DNA of 64,000 nt from Paralvinella palmiformis (Eukaryota > Annelida > Polychaeta > Terebellida > Alvinellidae): the NCBI GenBank assembly GCA_025642065.1, contig JAODUP010000407.1:83501-147500 (forward strand), given 5' to 3'. Numbering within the stretch: the stretch's first letter is position 1; each line of letters opens with the position of its first letter. A program made the position numbers and the translations under genes. Positions 38,141-51,522 of the stretch are shown here, in pieces. The notes beneath the pieces were generated by a model. It made no database searches, was not told the DNA's origin, and saw only the letters and a list, made by a program, of their open reading frames with translations.

Positions 38141-38587
38141 TCAGGAAAAACCATTAGCCGACGTTCTTGAACTAGCCTCCTCAGTGGGCGTTACAACGTG
38201 AGACCACACATCGTAGGGAGGCAGAGTAAGTGGCGACCTTGGACACGTATGAGGTTTCAGCTCTTTCACTCTCAGTGAGCATGAGTGTCCAGCTGTAATC
38301 AGGATTAATATCGTCGGAAGGTTTCTCACACCTTCGCCTCCTCCGCCAAGTTGGAAGAACGCCGAATGGTTTGCGACTTTACCTCCTGTTGGGCAACGTT
38401 TAAATCTTAACAGCTGCCGTGGTGGATAATACGAAAGGGGATGTTTTGTAAGCCTATCTAATAAAAACCACGTGTCGATGCCCTTTACACTCTCTAAATG
38501 TGACCCTGTCTCCGTCGCTTCTGGATTTGTCTCTTTCACGGAATCTGTTACGTTGAGCAGTCTCCATTGCAGACACGATACCAGCAT
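38141..38587 (-). CDS. Candidate small gene or exon, unknown product
   Basis: Weak call. From ATG at 38587 the minus frame is open for 148 codons to TGA. It is less AT-rich than its flanks and longer than chance suggests here. The start MLVSCLQWRLLNVTDS is a poor signal-peptide candidate. Six Cys (counting that in the first residues) are spread along it, with segments KGIDTWFLLDRLTKHPLSYY, FKRCPTGGKVANHSAFF and a Gly-rich GGGGEG. No family is recognised and no splice partner was found. An in-frame TAA lies upstream of the GTG codons before this ATG. It could be an orphan gene, an exon, or chance. Confidence 0.3.
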   Translation of the reverse strand: MLVSCLQWRLLNVTDSVKETNPEATETGSHLESVKGIDTWFLLDRLTKHPLSYYPPRQLLRFKRCPTGGKVANHSAFFQLGGGGEGVRNLPTILILITAGHSCSLRVKELKPHTCPRSPLTLPPYDVWSHVVTPTEEASSRTSANGFS

Positions 38588-39654
38588 TAAGGCCACCACA
38601 TCTATGTCGATCGATTAGCTTTAATGTGAATAATATGATGTATATAATCCATTCGCATTATCTAACCATGATATTTATTTCAGGGTTTTGAATTATGAAA
38701 ATATTATTTTAATAGTCATATATAAAGGGCATATAGCCAAGGCTAAATTATGATATTTTCGTGGTTGCTTATAATTATTGAACACTGATTATGTTTTATC
38801 ACCGGAAAATATATATCCTGGAACATATCAGTCGCATTTCCGTTTTGACCTTGTCAGCATAACTAGCATTATCAGTAAATATTACCAAAATATTGGAGCC
38901 TCGAACTGATAAGCCTCTTTAGTAATAAACAGTCAACAAATGCTCCCCTTTGCGAACTAACGAAGCAGGATGACAATCACGTTATAACAGGTATTTTGTC
39001 TTTGCCGATAAAATTCCATCAAAATTTATCAACCGTATTAGAAATACCAGCACTACGAACGTATCGCTTATGTACTGGATAACCTCGGCGAGTTGACTAG
39101 AAATATAACACGAAATTGTACTCATTAATGCTCACGTCATACAGACCCATATACAGTTACAAGGTCGGACGTGCACAATGGTGAAATCAATTAATAACAA
39201 TAATCACAAGTAGGTATTCTATCTGGCACATACGATAGGATGCTGAGCAAACGCCTCACATCATAATCATCGTCATGTCTCAGATTAGTCCGTCTGATTG
39301 TTGTAGGAACAGAACATACGTGACTGCAATACGAACTATCGTACAGTAAACAACGACGTCTTCCGACAATATAGAAAGAAGACAGACAACAAGGTCAAAG
39401 CTTTGGGATTTCACCTTGGACTAGGAACAAATAGTTAAGAACTCAATGCCAGTCTGAGATCAGATATTAAAAATACGCCACAAAACTTTCGGAATAATTT
39501 CGTCGTGGAAACAATTTGGTTAAAATAATCAACTTGCATTCAAGTCCAGATGTCGGACATATACAAAATTTGGTTGTTCTTTTAGGATGATTTACCCGAT
39601 TTATTATCGATTAACCAGACTTACTACATCATTTACCTATCGAGATTAGTAATT

Positions 39655-39690
<36 letters not shown>

Positions 39691-40587
39691 GTGATGATGA
39701 CAGTGATACATTTCTAAAGCACCCTTACTAAGATGAGGGAGTTAAATGTACTATACAGTCAAATCCAAGCATAAAGTAGCATTTAGTAAGAAACTGGGAA
39801 TCCCGGATATAATTTCTCTCAAAAGGTAATATTGAACAGGAGAGTTTCAAGAACAGATTTCCAGTTTTCATAATATGATCCATTTCTAATTTCGTTTAGA
39901 AAATAGATCTACAAATTGGGAGGAGGATCATCGAACTAGTTTGTTTTTGAAAAATGTTGTTTGTAAACATCCTGAACAGAATATTATGCTTTAATGGTAG
40001 CCAAATGTAAGTTTGTAATAAATAAATAAATAAATAATAATAATAATATTAATAATAACAATACTCTTTAGAATACGTTAATATTTTCAGAAAATGGCAT
40101 ACTTGTAATATCATCCAGCTACTTGTTTTACAACCGTGGGAGCTGCTACACCTAAGAAATAAGCTCGAGTTTAGATATATATAGTTATAATAGTGTATGA
40201 ACATATGACTCCACAGATAGGGATCACTTGATGACAAAAACAATGTATTACACACATGTTAAAGTATACTGCTATTGAAATATTTGTGAGTTGTTTTTAC
40301 TATCTAATCGATCTATTGAATAATTGGAGTGATATAATCATATTTCTCGTTAAATGTCGAGCTGCACCACTTGGAATTAGCCTGGAACCAATTGATTTCG
40401 CAATTAGAAGCGTCAAATAATATGAAGGAATAATTAAAATTATCTAGAGCCCAATATGAATGGCGCAATGTGCCTAATTACCTAATGACAAAACAATTGT
40501 CAGTCAGTGAATCGATGGACCATGGTACACTTTATTTTAACCATCAGTGCATTCGTTCGCCTTTCACACTCTCTCTCCCCGTCTCTT

Positions 40588-40610
40588 TCTATCTATCTAT
40601 CTATCTATCT

Positions 40611-40680
<70 letters not shown>
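40588..40680. repeat. (TATC)n(TA)n microsatellite
   Basis: TATC tetramers running directly into a long TA tract. Confidence 0.95.
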
Positions 40681-40682
<2 letters not shown>

Positions 40683-42673
40683 TTTCCAATAAATATTCTG
40701 CAATATTATACTCTTTGCCGTAGAATCACATCCGGTGAATTGTTTTTATAATATTAATCGGAAAATGTGTTTTATGACTGACTGTCAGTAGCAGGTAGTT
40801 CTTATTTCGGACGAATTTTACAACTAATAAGGGAATAACCTACTTTATGTCTCTAAGTTTATAACCCGTATATCAATTATAAACCACTGACTACAGGTGA
40901 ACACTAGCTCGTAATGCTATGTATGCTCTACGTGAGTTCCGTTGTCCGTACCAGCGGTTGGACATCCCGTTTACTGTCTACTGATAAAGTTAGACAGACA
41001 AGCGACTAATCAGTATAACACTGGCAGTTGAACACGGGTCTTTCAAATGTATTTGTATGTCCACTTAGATAGGTAGATAGAAAGCGGTTAGATGTAACAA
41101 ACGTCTATATTTAGATTGATGTCGTGTTTTCTAGCGTTGTCTTCAGTCGCCATGGCAACGCATCTAAAACAATGCCACGTTGAGGAATTATTACACAGAA
41201 GCCATTTAGTATAACATGCCCCAACTTAATAAAAACAGCCGAAGCTAGACATAAAACGGCCATTTTCACGTGCCCATAAATATTTATGTAGCCATCAAAT
41301 ATATCGCATCTCACATCCTGCCATGTCATATATATGTTCTATCCATCGGTGATAGGTCTGTGTTGCTTTGATGTCCTCCGTGATTTGTCAATGACAGAAC
41401 TCGGCAAATAAATCCATGTTTAAAGAAGCTAAGTCAGCCAAACCACGACCTATAACCTATAAGTCAACGAAAAAACAACAGGATGGCACATTAAAACAAG
41501 ATAACCATTATCACAGATAAAGCTTGGTTTTTAATGATTCGTTCAATATTGATTTGTTGTTGGTTTTCGTCGGCTCTCTCCTTTTAACCCGTCATCTTTC
41601 TTGTTTTATTTACAAATGAAGATCCCATCAAAAAAATGAAATGCATTACGATGGATTTAAATCATTGATGGAACACGTCAATTCTGATCGGAATCTGTGA
41701 TAGGCTTTACTGTAAGGAATTAGGTGTTTCAGTTTCTTTTAAAGTTTAAATAATAAAGTGTTATGAAAGAGATTGTAAAAATTAATTAATGAGTACCTGT
41801 GAAATTCACTTTTAAACCCTTTGATTTAAAAACCAGTTTACTTGTGATACTTTGTGGTTGTTTGGGACGATTATGATATTAGATCCTGTAAAATAGAATC
41901 TAATCATAAAGTTAGGTTTACCTTTTTACCTTTTATAAGCTTTGGTTTTAGAGTACTATTTACATCCAGGTTATTTCACAACAAACGTCAACCGCAGGCT
42001 TAAATAACAGATCGGCTAATTGTCATCACCGTCTTTGGCTTCTTTTATGTCTGGAACTTGGCCATCGACCTGCCTCCCAGTGTGGGAGAAGCTTCTGACT
42101 GTCTGTCTTATGTCACTGCCTTTATTTAAAAGGTCCACCTTAAATCAGAGCGCCTCTTCACCTACGTCTACTTGTTCTAATCATGTCTTAACTGCATGCC
42201 ATTCTACGCGCAATGAGTTTCATTAGAAATCCACAGAGAGCGGAAAATTCCTATCTGAAATTGGGATTCAACGACAGAGTGATGAAACACGATATGGTGT
42301 CTATCCTCATGGTGTCATCTGATTGTTTGATGGGTGACCTTGCCATCATAACTTCTCCCATAGTTGATCCGTATTCACAATAGCATTTGATGGATTTCCT
42401 AGCAGATATTACCTATACACTCATCTATATTATATGCATTTATATTGTAAGTATTCCTCGATAGGTAATCAAGTTAGAATTACAGACTGATAGATAGGTA
42501 TAAATTGACATTAAACGTCCACGTTTAATAATGTAAGGTGACGTGTCTACTTTGACTCATACATCTACATCAACACTTCTCTACATATACACATTAATAT
42601 GAACAATATGTGTATGAAATCCATCGACTGTTATAGAATATCCTGAAGAATTACGATATTATACGCTCTTCCC

Positions 42674-42676
<3 letters not shown>

Positions 42677-42715
<39 letters not shown>

Positions 42716-42724
42716 ACCTCTTTC

Positions 42725-42760
<36 letters not shown>

Positions 42761-42762
42761 TG

Positions 42763-42804
<42 letters not shown>
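42677..42804. repeat. (CT)n, (TA)n and (GT)n microsatellites
   Basis: Three simple-sequence tracts in close succession. Confidence 0.93.
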
Positions 42805-42805
<1 letters not shown>

Positions 42806-43319
42806 CATTTTCTGATTTCGAGGTTCTGACCCTTTATTATACGAGTATAGCTGTTAACGTATTGAAATATTGAACAAGACAGCATGATGATATATTGACA
42901 TGAATCACAGGCCGTAATCTTTTAAATTTGATATCTAAACTAAATGATGTCTGGTGACATTCAATGCGTCAAAGGGATGCAAGATAAAAGAAGATAATAA
43001 ATACAAATCGTTATAAACAAAATTACATAAGTATCCTATAAATAGATTTTTATTGGGCATTACAGTAGCTGATTATCTCTAATTTAAAGAATCGCCCACA
43101 AGGGTTTTCCGGTTAAACCATTCCCAGCTTCAGGATACGCTCACTCATCCAGACGCTATCTATGCCCACTGGATATCCATTTTACAATAGGATCTGAAGA
43201 ACATTTAGTTGTACAGTTAGTTTTTAAGCTAAATATTCCGATATATCTTTTAAAAGCTATAGTTTGTATGTACGTTTGCGTCTGTGTATGAGTGTGTGTA
43301 TGTGTGTGTGTGTGTGTTA

Positions 43320-43368
<49 letters not shown>

Positions 43369-44312
43369 TAAATTGAGATGAGATAGAGAGAGAGAAGAGA
43401 GAAAGAAAATATATTAAAGACCAATTCAAATATTTGATAAACCCTCATCACCAAATACCATTAACGTTCTTTTCTGGACTAGTCTTAATTCTACATCTAA
43501 AGATCAATACACTCAACCATATTTCCAATCGAGTTACGGGAATAGCCTGGAGTAGGTTCTTGCTTTATTCAGATCAATCGATTCTGACTCTCATCTTATC
43601 AACTACTTCAACAACAAAATGTCACAGAAATGGCATGTTATGTGGTCTTCGCTGATGAATATGGGTGAATAGTTGTATAATTTTTCACTGGTGGACCCAT
43701 GTCGAGTTTGACACAACGTAGTTAAATAGCACATGCCATATAGTTTGAGCTGTTAACATATTGTTAAAACTGCAAATATTTCACGCATTATATATTAGTA
43801 TAAAATTTACAGAATGGTTTCAATGATTCTGTTAGAAAATAGTTATCAGTAATAGATCATATTTATGAGTAAGATACTACTTGGAAAATTCATTAGTACC
43901 TTAATCATAAGTCAGTCAATTTCTAAATACCGAGACAGACTGTTATTTATTATATAGATATATTTTCTTGGGTTCATAATGGTCAGCTGTTCTGAGAAAT
44001 AAGAGAGCGTTGTATTTGATAGATGCTGCAAATAATCATATTTGGATGTTGTAGCTAATTATTTCAGTCATTACGGGTGACACAAGCTTTATTACCTTAA
44101 GGTACTCAGTACTTTCAATGATCTGATTCAGTACAAATCTGGTGACTGACCTGGAAATGGTTTATAAGATCGATTCAGCGTATTTATAACGGAGACTTTC
44201 TGTGACTGTGAAGTTGTGTACTAAACACCCCTATGTCAGCTTTTATCTGTGCATTAGCATATATATCTGTCCGTTTATATGTCTGTGCCTTTTTATCTAT
44301 TTGTATTTTAGG

Positions 44313-44323
44313 TCTTCCTTTGC
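44313..44323. repeat. Left target-site duplication of short SINE
   Basis: TCTTCCTTTGC, identical to 44397-44407. Confidence 0.85.
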
Positions 44324-44396
44324 TTGATTAGGGCGCCCCCGTGGTCTAACGGTAGCGTGTTGGATCACAGATCACTACCACCCGCACCAATCATCA
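44324..44396 (+). mobile_element. Internally deleted SINE copy
   Basis: Plus-strand head GGGCGCCCCCGTGGTCTAAC and GTTGGATCACAGATCACTAC jumps straight to the tail ACCAATCATCATC. The B box and whole body are missing. Perfect 11 bp duplications flank it (44313-44323 and 44397-44407), so the shortened form itself inserted. This is not a tRNA gene despite the tRNA-like start. Confidence 0.85.
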
Positions 44397-44407
44397 TCTT
44401 CCTTTGC
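44397..44407. repeat. Right target-site duplication of short SINE
   Basis: Perfect match to 44313-44323. Confidence 0.85.
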
Positions 44408-44695
44408 ATAATCAAGAAAGTTCCTTCCCATGGCGTACTGTTGAATAAGCCAAGCGATATTTATATGATAATTTTTAATACAATTAAATGACAATTTCTA
44501 CATGAACCAAAACAAAAACGTTTAATTATTAAAACTTAAATATATGCTTTATCATCAATGTATGGATTACTTTAACAAATTAGGGGAAATGGAGAAGAAG
44601 AAGAATCTGGATTTTTTTCTTTTCTTTCTACTCCAAAATTAAATACTATATTATTAAGAAAATATGTATGAGAATTGTTGTTGTTGTTGTTGTTG

Positions 44696-44793
<98 letters not shown>

Positions 44794-46539
44794 GGTTTTA
44801 TTATAATACCATACAATAAAGTATTATAATCATGATATAATCATGCTCTTAGGCATTGTATATACGCAATAAGTGCCAGTAGCTAGCAATAACAATACAG
44901 TTTCTATAAAAGAAAAATACAGTTATAAATATTATTTTTAAAAGACAAATATTAAGATAATAAAATAATTAATGCTAAACTTTAAATTAACCTAGAGAAA
45001 GGAGGAGAGTTGAGTGTGCGGCTAGCACCCTCACATCATAAAACAGATCTTCATCACGAGGACCCATGACAGCCCAGGTTAGATAACTCTGGAAGATTGT
45101 AGTCTACAGTCTATGTCCCAGGATTGTGGGATAGTGGGCGTAAGAAGAATAAAGGGAGGAAATTATGTTTGAAGTCTATATTCTAATAAAACCAATGTTC
45201 TTAAAACCCTTTGTAAGAGTGATTAGTCACGTTGCCTAAGATCATTTGGTAGATTGTTCCACAATTAATACAGACACATTAAACAATGCAGCACCATAAA
45301 TACCAGGGAGCTTTTTTGCATTAGGGATTGCTAAAGAAACATAATTATGATATCAAAGTGTTTTGCTCGGTGTGTATCTCTCGGCCATATCTTCAATATA
45401 CCATGGTGCTTGATTCGCTTAAGCCAGTACCTGTAAGTCATAATCTTCTATTCTACACGTCGTCTGATTGGCAACGAACGGAGATCATTTACAACAGGGA
45501 TACTGTGTTCATAATGATGGCTCTGTGTGGTGAATTACCCAGTCATCTGCTTTATACGTTATAACTAATCGAATATCGTATTTGCTATTACAGTCAAAAG
45601 AACATTACGTTAAGATAAGCCTGGTGTAACAAGACATTATATCGCTGATTGTATGGCATATTGACCCTAACATTGACGTATCAGATCAATATTTAGTGGG
45701 ATATCATGTTTAACTACTAGCATGATTTGGTCCACGCATAAAAACCACGTCTCTAACAAAAGGTGAAGGCGAAATCCTGATTGCAGCATCTGATCCGGGC
45801 TGATAACTATTTCGCACTAATTAACATACTTAATTCCATCTCGTTTCTGATATGTTTCAAGTATGCTTCCACATGCTAAACAGAACTATTCTGACTTGGC
45901 TGTCATCAGCATAAATAAGTTAGACCAGTCCATGGAATCTGATGTTTTTTTGTTGTTCAGATTATTCTACGTTAGGTAGCAGAAGACTAATCCCAGAGGA
46001 TATCCAAAATCCAGCACCATCTCTAAATATTGTATGGTCGATAGAATCTTATGAGCAACGATGTCAAGTACAGTTGATATGGTTAAATGATTTACAACCG
46101 GTCTAGATATGTTAATCAGAGCCTGATCCGGCACTGATTTCTTTAGCCACAACAATGGGTTAACTGTTATTTATAATTTAGAAAGGTTGATTGAAATCGT
46201 GTATATTATTCCTTAGTAGGTGGCTGCATTTAGTAGATCATTATTAAGGTTCGAAGTATTCATCTAACATATCTCATGTTACGTATTTATGTTAAAATAT
46301 TGTACTGACTGTTTTTCGTCTTTTAACCTAAAACCCTTCGTTTGTAATATTTAATCAATAAATGCTGGAAATAGAAACAAATAGCCAAATTACTATTATT
46401 ATTCTGTTACATTAAAGAGATTTAACAGACATTTATATTATTATTTTCTCGTCACCATAAAGATGGGCGTCAGATATAAATTAAATTGAACGTAAAGCAA
46501 TCGGTATCCATGAAAGAGGCGAGTGTGGAGACGCTGAGA
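44408..46539. other. Intergenic, (TTG)n(TTA)n array, no clear gene
   Basis: A (TTG)n tract at 44678-44699 runs into (TTA)n to 44793. The 45328-45564 frame has no recognisable domain. Confidence 0.6.
44678..44793. repeat. (TTG)n(TTA)n triplet array
   Basis: About seven TTG units followed by about thirty TTA/ATT units. Confidence 0.95.
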
Positions 46540-48890
46540 ACAGAAGACTAGGACATTTTACTGCCACTTATTTAAAAGACATGTAACCAGGCACAGGACA
46601 TGTTATTGGTATACATGTCACAGTGGTCAGCTTGAACGTGCGAGGGTTAGCCACCAGAAAGCCTGTCAACAGGGCACCAGTAATTATGTACAAAAAAGGC
46701 ATGACAGCTCTCTTTCGACACCTGACACAAAGCAAGTTCTACCAAAGATCAGATAGTCCATTTCACGCGTTCTGAAATCAAGAAAAACTGAGCAACAGGC
46801 TGTTGAAAGGTCATGCAATCAGAAATAGTAAGATCACTTGAGCACAGCCATAAGTGCTGATGATGCTCGTGCGATTGACGTGAAGTACTATCTATCTTGT
46901 TGGGTTAAGAACGTCCAAGGCAGTTTAAAGGCGTGCAGTGAAAATGAAAATCATACATTGGAAGAGACATCATAACCTCGGACATTGAATTTATCAGCCT
47001 TCTTTGCACCCTACTAGTAAAGTTCTCAGCACGATGAGACTTGAAATGAGTCAACTCTGATATTCTTCGGATTAATGGATTAATAGCATACAGCATACAG
47101 CCAACTATATGATGTTCACTTCATGAAAGGCAAACGCCGCAATGAGCCATACCGAGTATTTTCCACTGCTGTATGAGATGCAGCTATTGAAGATGCAATG
47201 GCAAAGACAACAGAAAGCAGAATTCGACAGTTGGTTGGCAGTGCCTCTGTTCTCCAAGGTGACATCGCTAATAATACCAAACACCCATGGCCATTTGAAG
47301 GAGAGCTCAACATGGATGATGCTGTAAACCATGTACTCAAAGTACTGTCTGCTTTCAGCCGCTGGCTAATGGAAGGATTAGCCAAAAGCCTAACGACAGA
47401 GATGGTACGCTCTGCCACTACACATCGCGTTTTAACCATCAACCAGAACATTATGTATTGCTATAAATTAAATCGTCAAGTCACGTACAGGTCAAAACAT
47501 CAAGATGCACCATTTTGACACCGCCTAGAATGGCTACAGCTTCCTTGCTCTGTCTGTCTGTTGACTACAGTCGTATCCTGAGGTTGAAGACACAGCTTGC
47601 TAATGCAATCATTGATTCTATGAGAGAATAAGGAGCATACTTGCCAGAAACCATCCGCAAGGGTACAAGGGTGAATTCCTCTTCTTTACAGATTTTAAAA
47701 GTGATTTCAACGAAGACACACCTGATGGGAAGCATACGTTCCACGCCACAGCTACTGCACTCTATCAACAACAGTAATCTTTCACTGAACCTGACAGACA
47801 GAACACAGGAAAGCTAAAGCTATATGAATAAAACCCCAGAGATCGCTCTCTCACAAGTCTGACTGCTCCAGAATTTATTATTTGCTGTGCACCAACCAAA
47901 CAAGGTTGCAATGATGTTACCACTTTTGCAAGCTTCAAACCTAAGATAGTCTTTAATGTCATACAACCATACTCTGAACTAAGGATGCACAGAAACTGCA
48001 CCATTCTGTCCCTAGTGTCTCATCAGATCCAAATCCCACAATATCAGTAGTGAGATTAAACATCACATCATACCTACCTTGACTATCTATAACTAACTCT
48101 TGTCTTCAACAACGCCTCTTGCAGAAGTAAATGCTCTATCTCTGATACCAGCTCCAGCCCATGAATGGCACACTCCCATAACAGTTTTGAAACAGCCACA
48201 GCAGATCAAATGCATGATCATGGGTCCTAACAGGAGACGGTGATTATTCTGCACATGGTCCTATACGAACGAGATAAGCAGCTTGAGATGAGCAGGGATG
48301 ATCGCAAGAGCAAGCGGGTGATGATAATGGGCTGCATTGAGAGCAGCTGGCAATGCGATAGAAGACAGTTGGCTTCAAGTAGCCTGGTTTGAGGCCGACT
48401 TATGATGGAGTTGGCAATCAACACAGAATGCGCCATTGGCGTATTTGTATGCACACTGTATCATTAATGATCTGTGGTGGCGGATGTAGGTGATCTTAGA
48501 TGGAGACCATTCATCAAGAAGTAATTGGAAACTCAGAAACTGCCACTGCCACGAGGAGCTTTACATGAACCCATTGCTCGGACACATACCAGACGATGGT
48601 GTGGCATCAGGATCAAGTGTCTCACTCCCAGCTTGCACCAGCAACGGGATATGGTTGGATTAGATCCCATTCCAATAACGGATCCTCCAGTTGCAGCATC
48701 CATTACACAGAGGTCAAATGTGGCTGCAAAAAGGAACACTGGCACTCATATGGCTAAACATATCCTGCTAATGCACATCCCCGGCACGATAATACTGAGG
48801 GTTCGAAGGGGAGACATGAATGTACATGTTGCACGCAAGCCTTAGAAATTTGCTACGCCTATACTCTCTAGATCACTTTGATGTATAATG
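46540..48890 (+). pseudogene. Decayed copy of a multicopy mobile-like gene of unknown mechanism
   Basis: Broken plus-strand frames keep one consistent order. DARAIDVKYYLSCWVKNVQ lies at about 46865-46920 and DIEFISLLCTLLVKFSAR at about 46980-47035. Next are SRIRQLVGSASVLQGDI and ITVLKQ-type text further on: EGELNMDDAVNHVLKVLSAF (47298-47357), INQNIMYCYKLNRQVTYR (47438-47491), SRILRLKTQLANAIIDSM (about 47573-47626), LPETIRKGTRV (about 47641-47673) and SDFNEDTPDGKHTFHATA (about 47701-47754). Then come EVNALSLIPAPAHEWHTPIT (about 48127-48186), QIKCMIMGPNRR, and a Cys-rich end near 48710-48880. Many stops and frameshifts make it non-functional. From memory, proteins with the DN-x-DF-x-EDT-x-DGK-x-TFH block are very abundant in mollusc and cnidarian genomes and behave like mobile elements. 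I know no accepted name or enzyme activity for them. Confidence 0.65.
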
Positions 48891-49959
48891 GTCGCTTGCC
48901 ATAGAGAAAATTGGAATATATTTAGTTAAGTTCCAATACATTTTAAAAAGCAGCTGTGTTTTAGCAACATTCATGATCATTTATGTATATTTTGTAGCAA
49001 AATGCTAAGTAGTGTTTCATTATGAATTAATTATCAATTAGTTAAATGATAATTATATCACACTATAAGAAGCAATTTTTTCTGTCACCTTTTGTGAACT
49101 ATTGTGGTAATTGTGCTGTTATTGCAGTGCACATCCCACGTGTAATGTAATGATACCCCACAAGCATATATCCTGTGTTCGTTTTCGTGGTGAGAAGTTA
49201 AATATATAAATTCGTTTTTGAAGCTGATTTTCGTTTCACTTATTCTTTTATTCCAGTATCGATATATAATCTGGTTGCAATTTGTTTTCAAATCTACTAA
49301 TACACATTCATTAACATAGATTAAGTCGGTTCGAATTATTGGGCTATTCATATAACAATATCACCTGTTGTTTACATTAGTCGATGGGAACAGTTTAGCC
49401 TGAACAGTTATGTGTTATTATGTTCACTCAGTTTCATGGTTTTCTTGCGTTCTTGTGTATTTTATATACCATAATTTATTAACGTTGAACTTAAATACTA
49501 TGCAGTTAATTAATATGTGATTAGTTTCGGCATAATTGTGATGATATTCTCACTCATTTAAAAAGCTTCATAATTTTCTTATGTAATTTATATGTCAAAA
49601 TGTTTTAATGTTGATCTTATCTACCTATAGTAATATGTGATTTTTTCAAAATATGTTTTATTACCTTAATTTCAAATGTTTTACAATGTCACAATGTTAT
49701 GGATATAATAGAAACGCATTTTCCTTCATAATCTACCAGAAGAAATTAAAAAGTTGTGTACTGTAGTAAACCTAAGCCAATATTATATCATTTTGGTGTT
49801 TACTATTTTCGAGAGAGAGTGGTGTGTGGAATAAACATTAATCGAGATGATTAATCGTATGACACCAACAGTACAAAAGCATGAGATTATAAAATATTTG
49901 GCCACCAGAGATTGATATTTTAATTTAGAGTCAATAAAAGGCTGAAATATAACCAATGA
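48891..49959. other. Intergenic, AT-rich
   Basis: No gene, tRNA-like element or notable repeat was seen. Confidence 0.6.
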
Positions 49960-50640
49960 ACAAGTACAGAAAATAGGGATATCTTGAGGAGAATCATTGA
50001 TGCAATGTGTTATTTATCAAACAAGAGTTCCACCGCTGTTCACACTTGAGACATGCTTCCGATCGGCATTCGAACACCTGTGGCCTTTTGCTATCTTCAG
50101 AAAGAGAGGAAATGAAGACCAAAGTTGTGAAAGCCTTAGGGTAGCGGAAGGTGATGCAAAACACTGCTAAATTGGATTGTAGCGGGATATAGTATACAAC
50201 TTAAGCATTCAAATTGAGTGCAGATACTCTTAAGTTTTTGTATAAGAAATATGAACTTACAGAATTAGATACCCTGATCACTTAGTAACAAAACTGAAGG
50301 ATTTCTATGTGTCATGCAATGGAAAAATGAACTACTTGTGCTGTATGCCAAGGTTTCAAAACAAAATTCAGTTGACGATGCACAAAACTTTCATATCAGA
50401 TTTCAAAGGAGTATTTCAACTATATAATTTAATTATAAGATACCTAGTGCAACTGCTTCGGTAGAATCCACGTTTTCAAAGCCTAAAACAAATAAATACT
50501 TGACTCCGTGTATCAGGGAGCCAGAAAAGACTTAGCGGCCTCAGTTTACCCACTATTGGAAAGGTGTACTGGTGCAACTGAAGCAAAGAGGCTCATTGTA
50601 TGATGAGATCCTAGAACAGTTTATTTCTAAAACAAATAAA
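49960..50640 (+). pseudogene. hAT-type transposase remnant
   Basis: The 5' part reads DILRRIIDAMCYLSNKSS (about 49979-50032), like the ILxRxIDAVCxLxxQ stretch of ZMYM-like hAT transposases. Near the 3' end IPSATASVESTFSKPKTNKY (50440-50499) matches the C-terminal dimerisation region, whose usual form is xPVSSAxxERSFSxLKxIKxYLR. A frameshift near 50527 is needed to continue to DLAASVYPLLE. The middle is badly eroded and no inverted ends were identified. Non-functional. Confidence 0.5.
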
Positions 50641-51431
50641 AAATAAAACTGACGTACAAGTGAATTAAGAAGGAAAAGTATCCTGTGTTTTTATTTCAAA
50701 ATGTATCCATAAAATAAATACAATTAATAAAATATTAAAAGTTCAGTTAATTATGCATGACAATTTATATCATATGCAATTAGCAATTCGTATTATGCAT
50801 GAAATATCCTATAGTGTATATGTTTACTTTTCAGTACTATCTACGCCATACTAGTATGTTGAGTATAAACGCACAGCCCCCAGTAAAATAACAGTTCACC
50901 TGAGGTATTAATTTCACACATGAAACAAACCGTTTGTTTATAACATTACAAGAACAGTATGTACAAATGCCATATTAATATACGATATTGTCTCCACATT
51001 CAATCTCCATATAAATATGATAAACATGTGTTAAAATTTGCATTCTTAAAGTGTGGATGTTGAAAGAGTAAGTTCAAAAGTAGCGATTTATTGTGCTTAC
51101 CCTTTGCTAGAAAAGGAATATGCCTCGTAATGCATAGAAATTATTTGATTTACCTCACTTATGGCGCGCCATTAGTATGACACTAAAGCATTCTGCGTAT
51201 ATTAAGATACCGTATAGATTTTGTCTGAACGTTTTATGAGAGAGAAAGGAACTTCTGTTGCACTCTAAAAACCACTTAACAACATGACCGTTCTCGATAT
51301 ATTGCTGTCGGATTTGTAATTCTACGGTCCTAAGAACCTAAAATTTGATTAATGGCGAGAAAGAGTGATATTCATTAAATAAATATGAACCATATTACAG
51401 GAAATAATTCTCACTCACCCACCCTCTCTCC
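50641..51431. other. Intergenic, AT-rich
   Basis: No supportable gene or element was seen. Confidence 0.6.
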
Positions 51432-51434
51432 CTA

Positions 51435-51468
<34 letters not shown>

Positions 51469-51522
51469 TGCGTGCGTGCGTATATGTATGTATGTATGTG
51501 TGTATGTGTGTGTGTGTGTATG
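51432..51522. repeat. (TA)n, TGCG and TATG microsatellite attached to repeat element
   Basis: TA dinucleotides, then GCGT, TATG and TG units, directly joined to the element at 51523. Confidence 0.93.

Larger units (their letters stand above)
38600..44311. other. Intergenic, microsatellites, no clear gene
   Basis: (GAT)n at 39655-39705, TATC then (TA)n at 40588-40680, (CT)n at 42677-42712, (TA)n(GT)n at 42727-42804, and (GT)n(TA)n at 43289-43365. Frames at 41111-41329, 42020-42226 and 43434-43655 have no recognisable domain. Confidence 0.6.

Noticed and set aside
44334..44390. tRNA gene candidate (GTGGTCTAACGGTAGCGTG)
   Set aside because: No acceptor or anticodon stem and no B box. It is a SINE head inside an 11 bp target duplication.
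47116..47451. 111-codon antisense frame
   Set aside because: Opposite strand of the decayed multicopy gene. The plus strand carries the recognisable block order.
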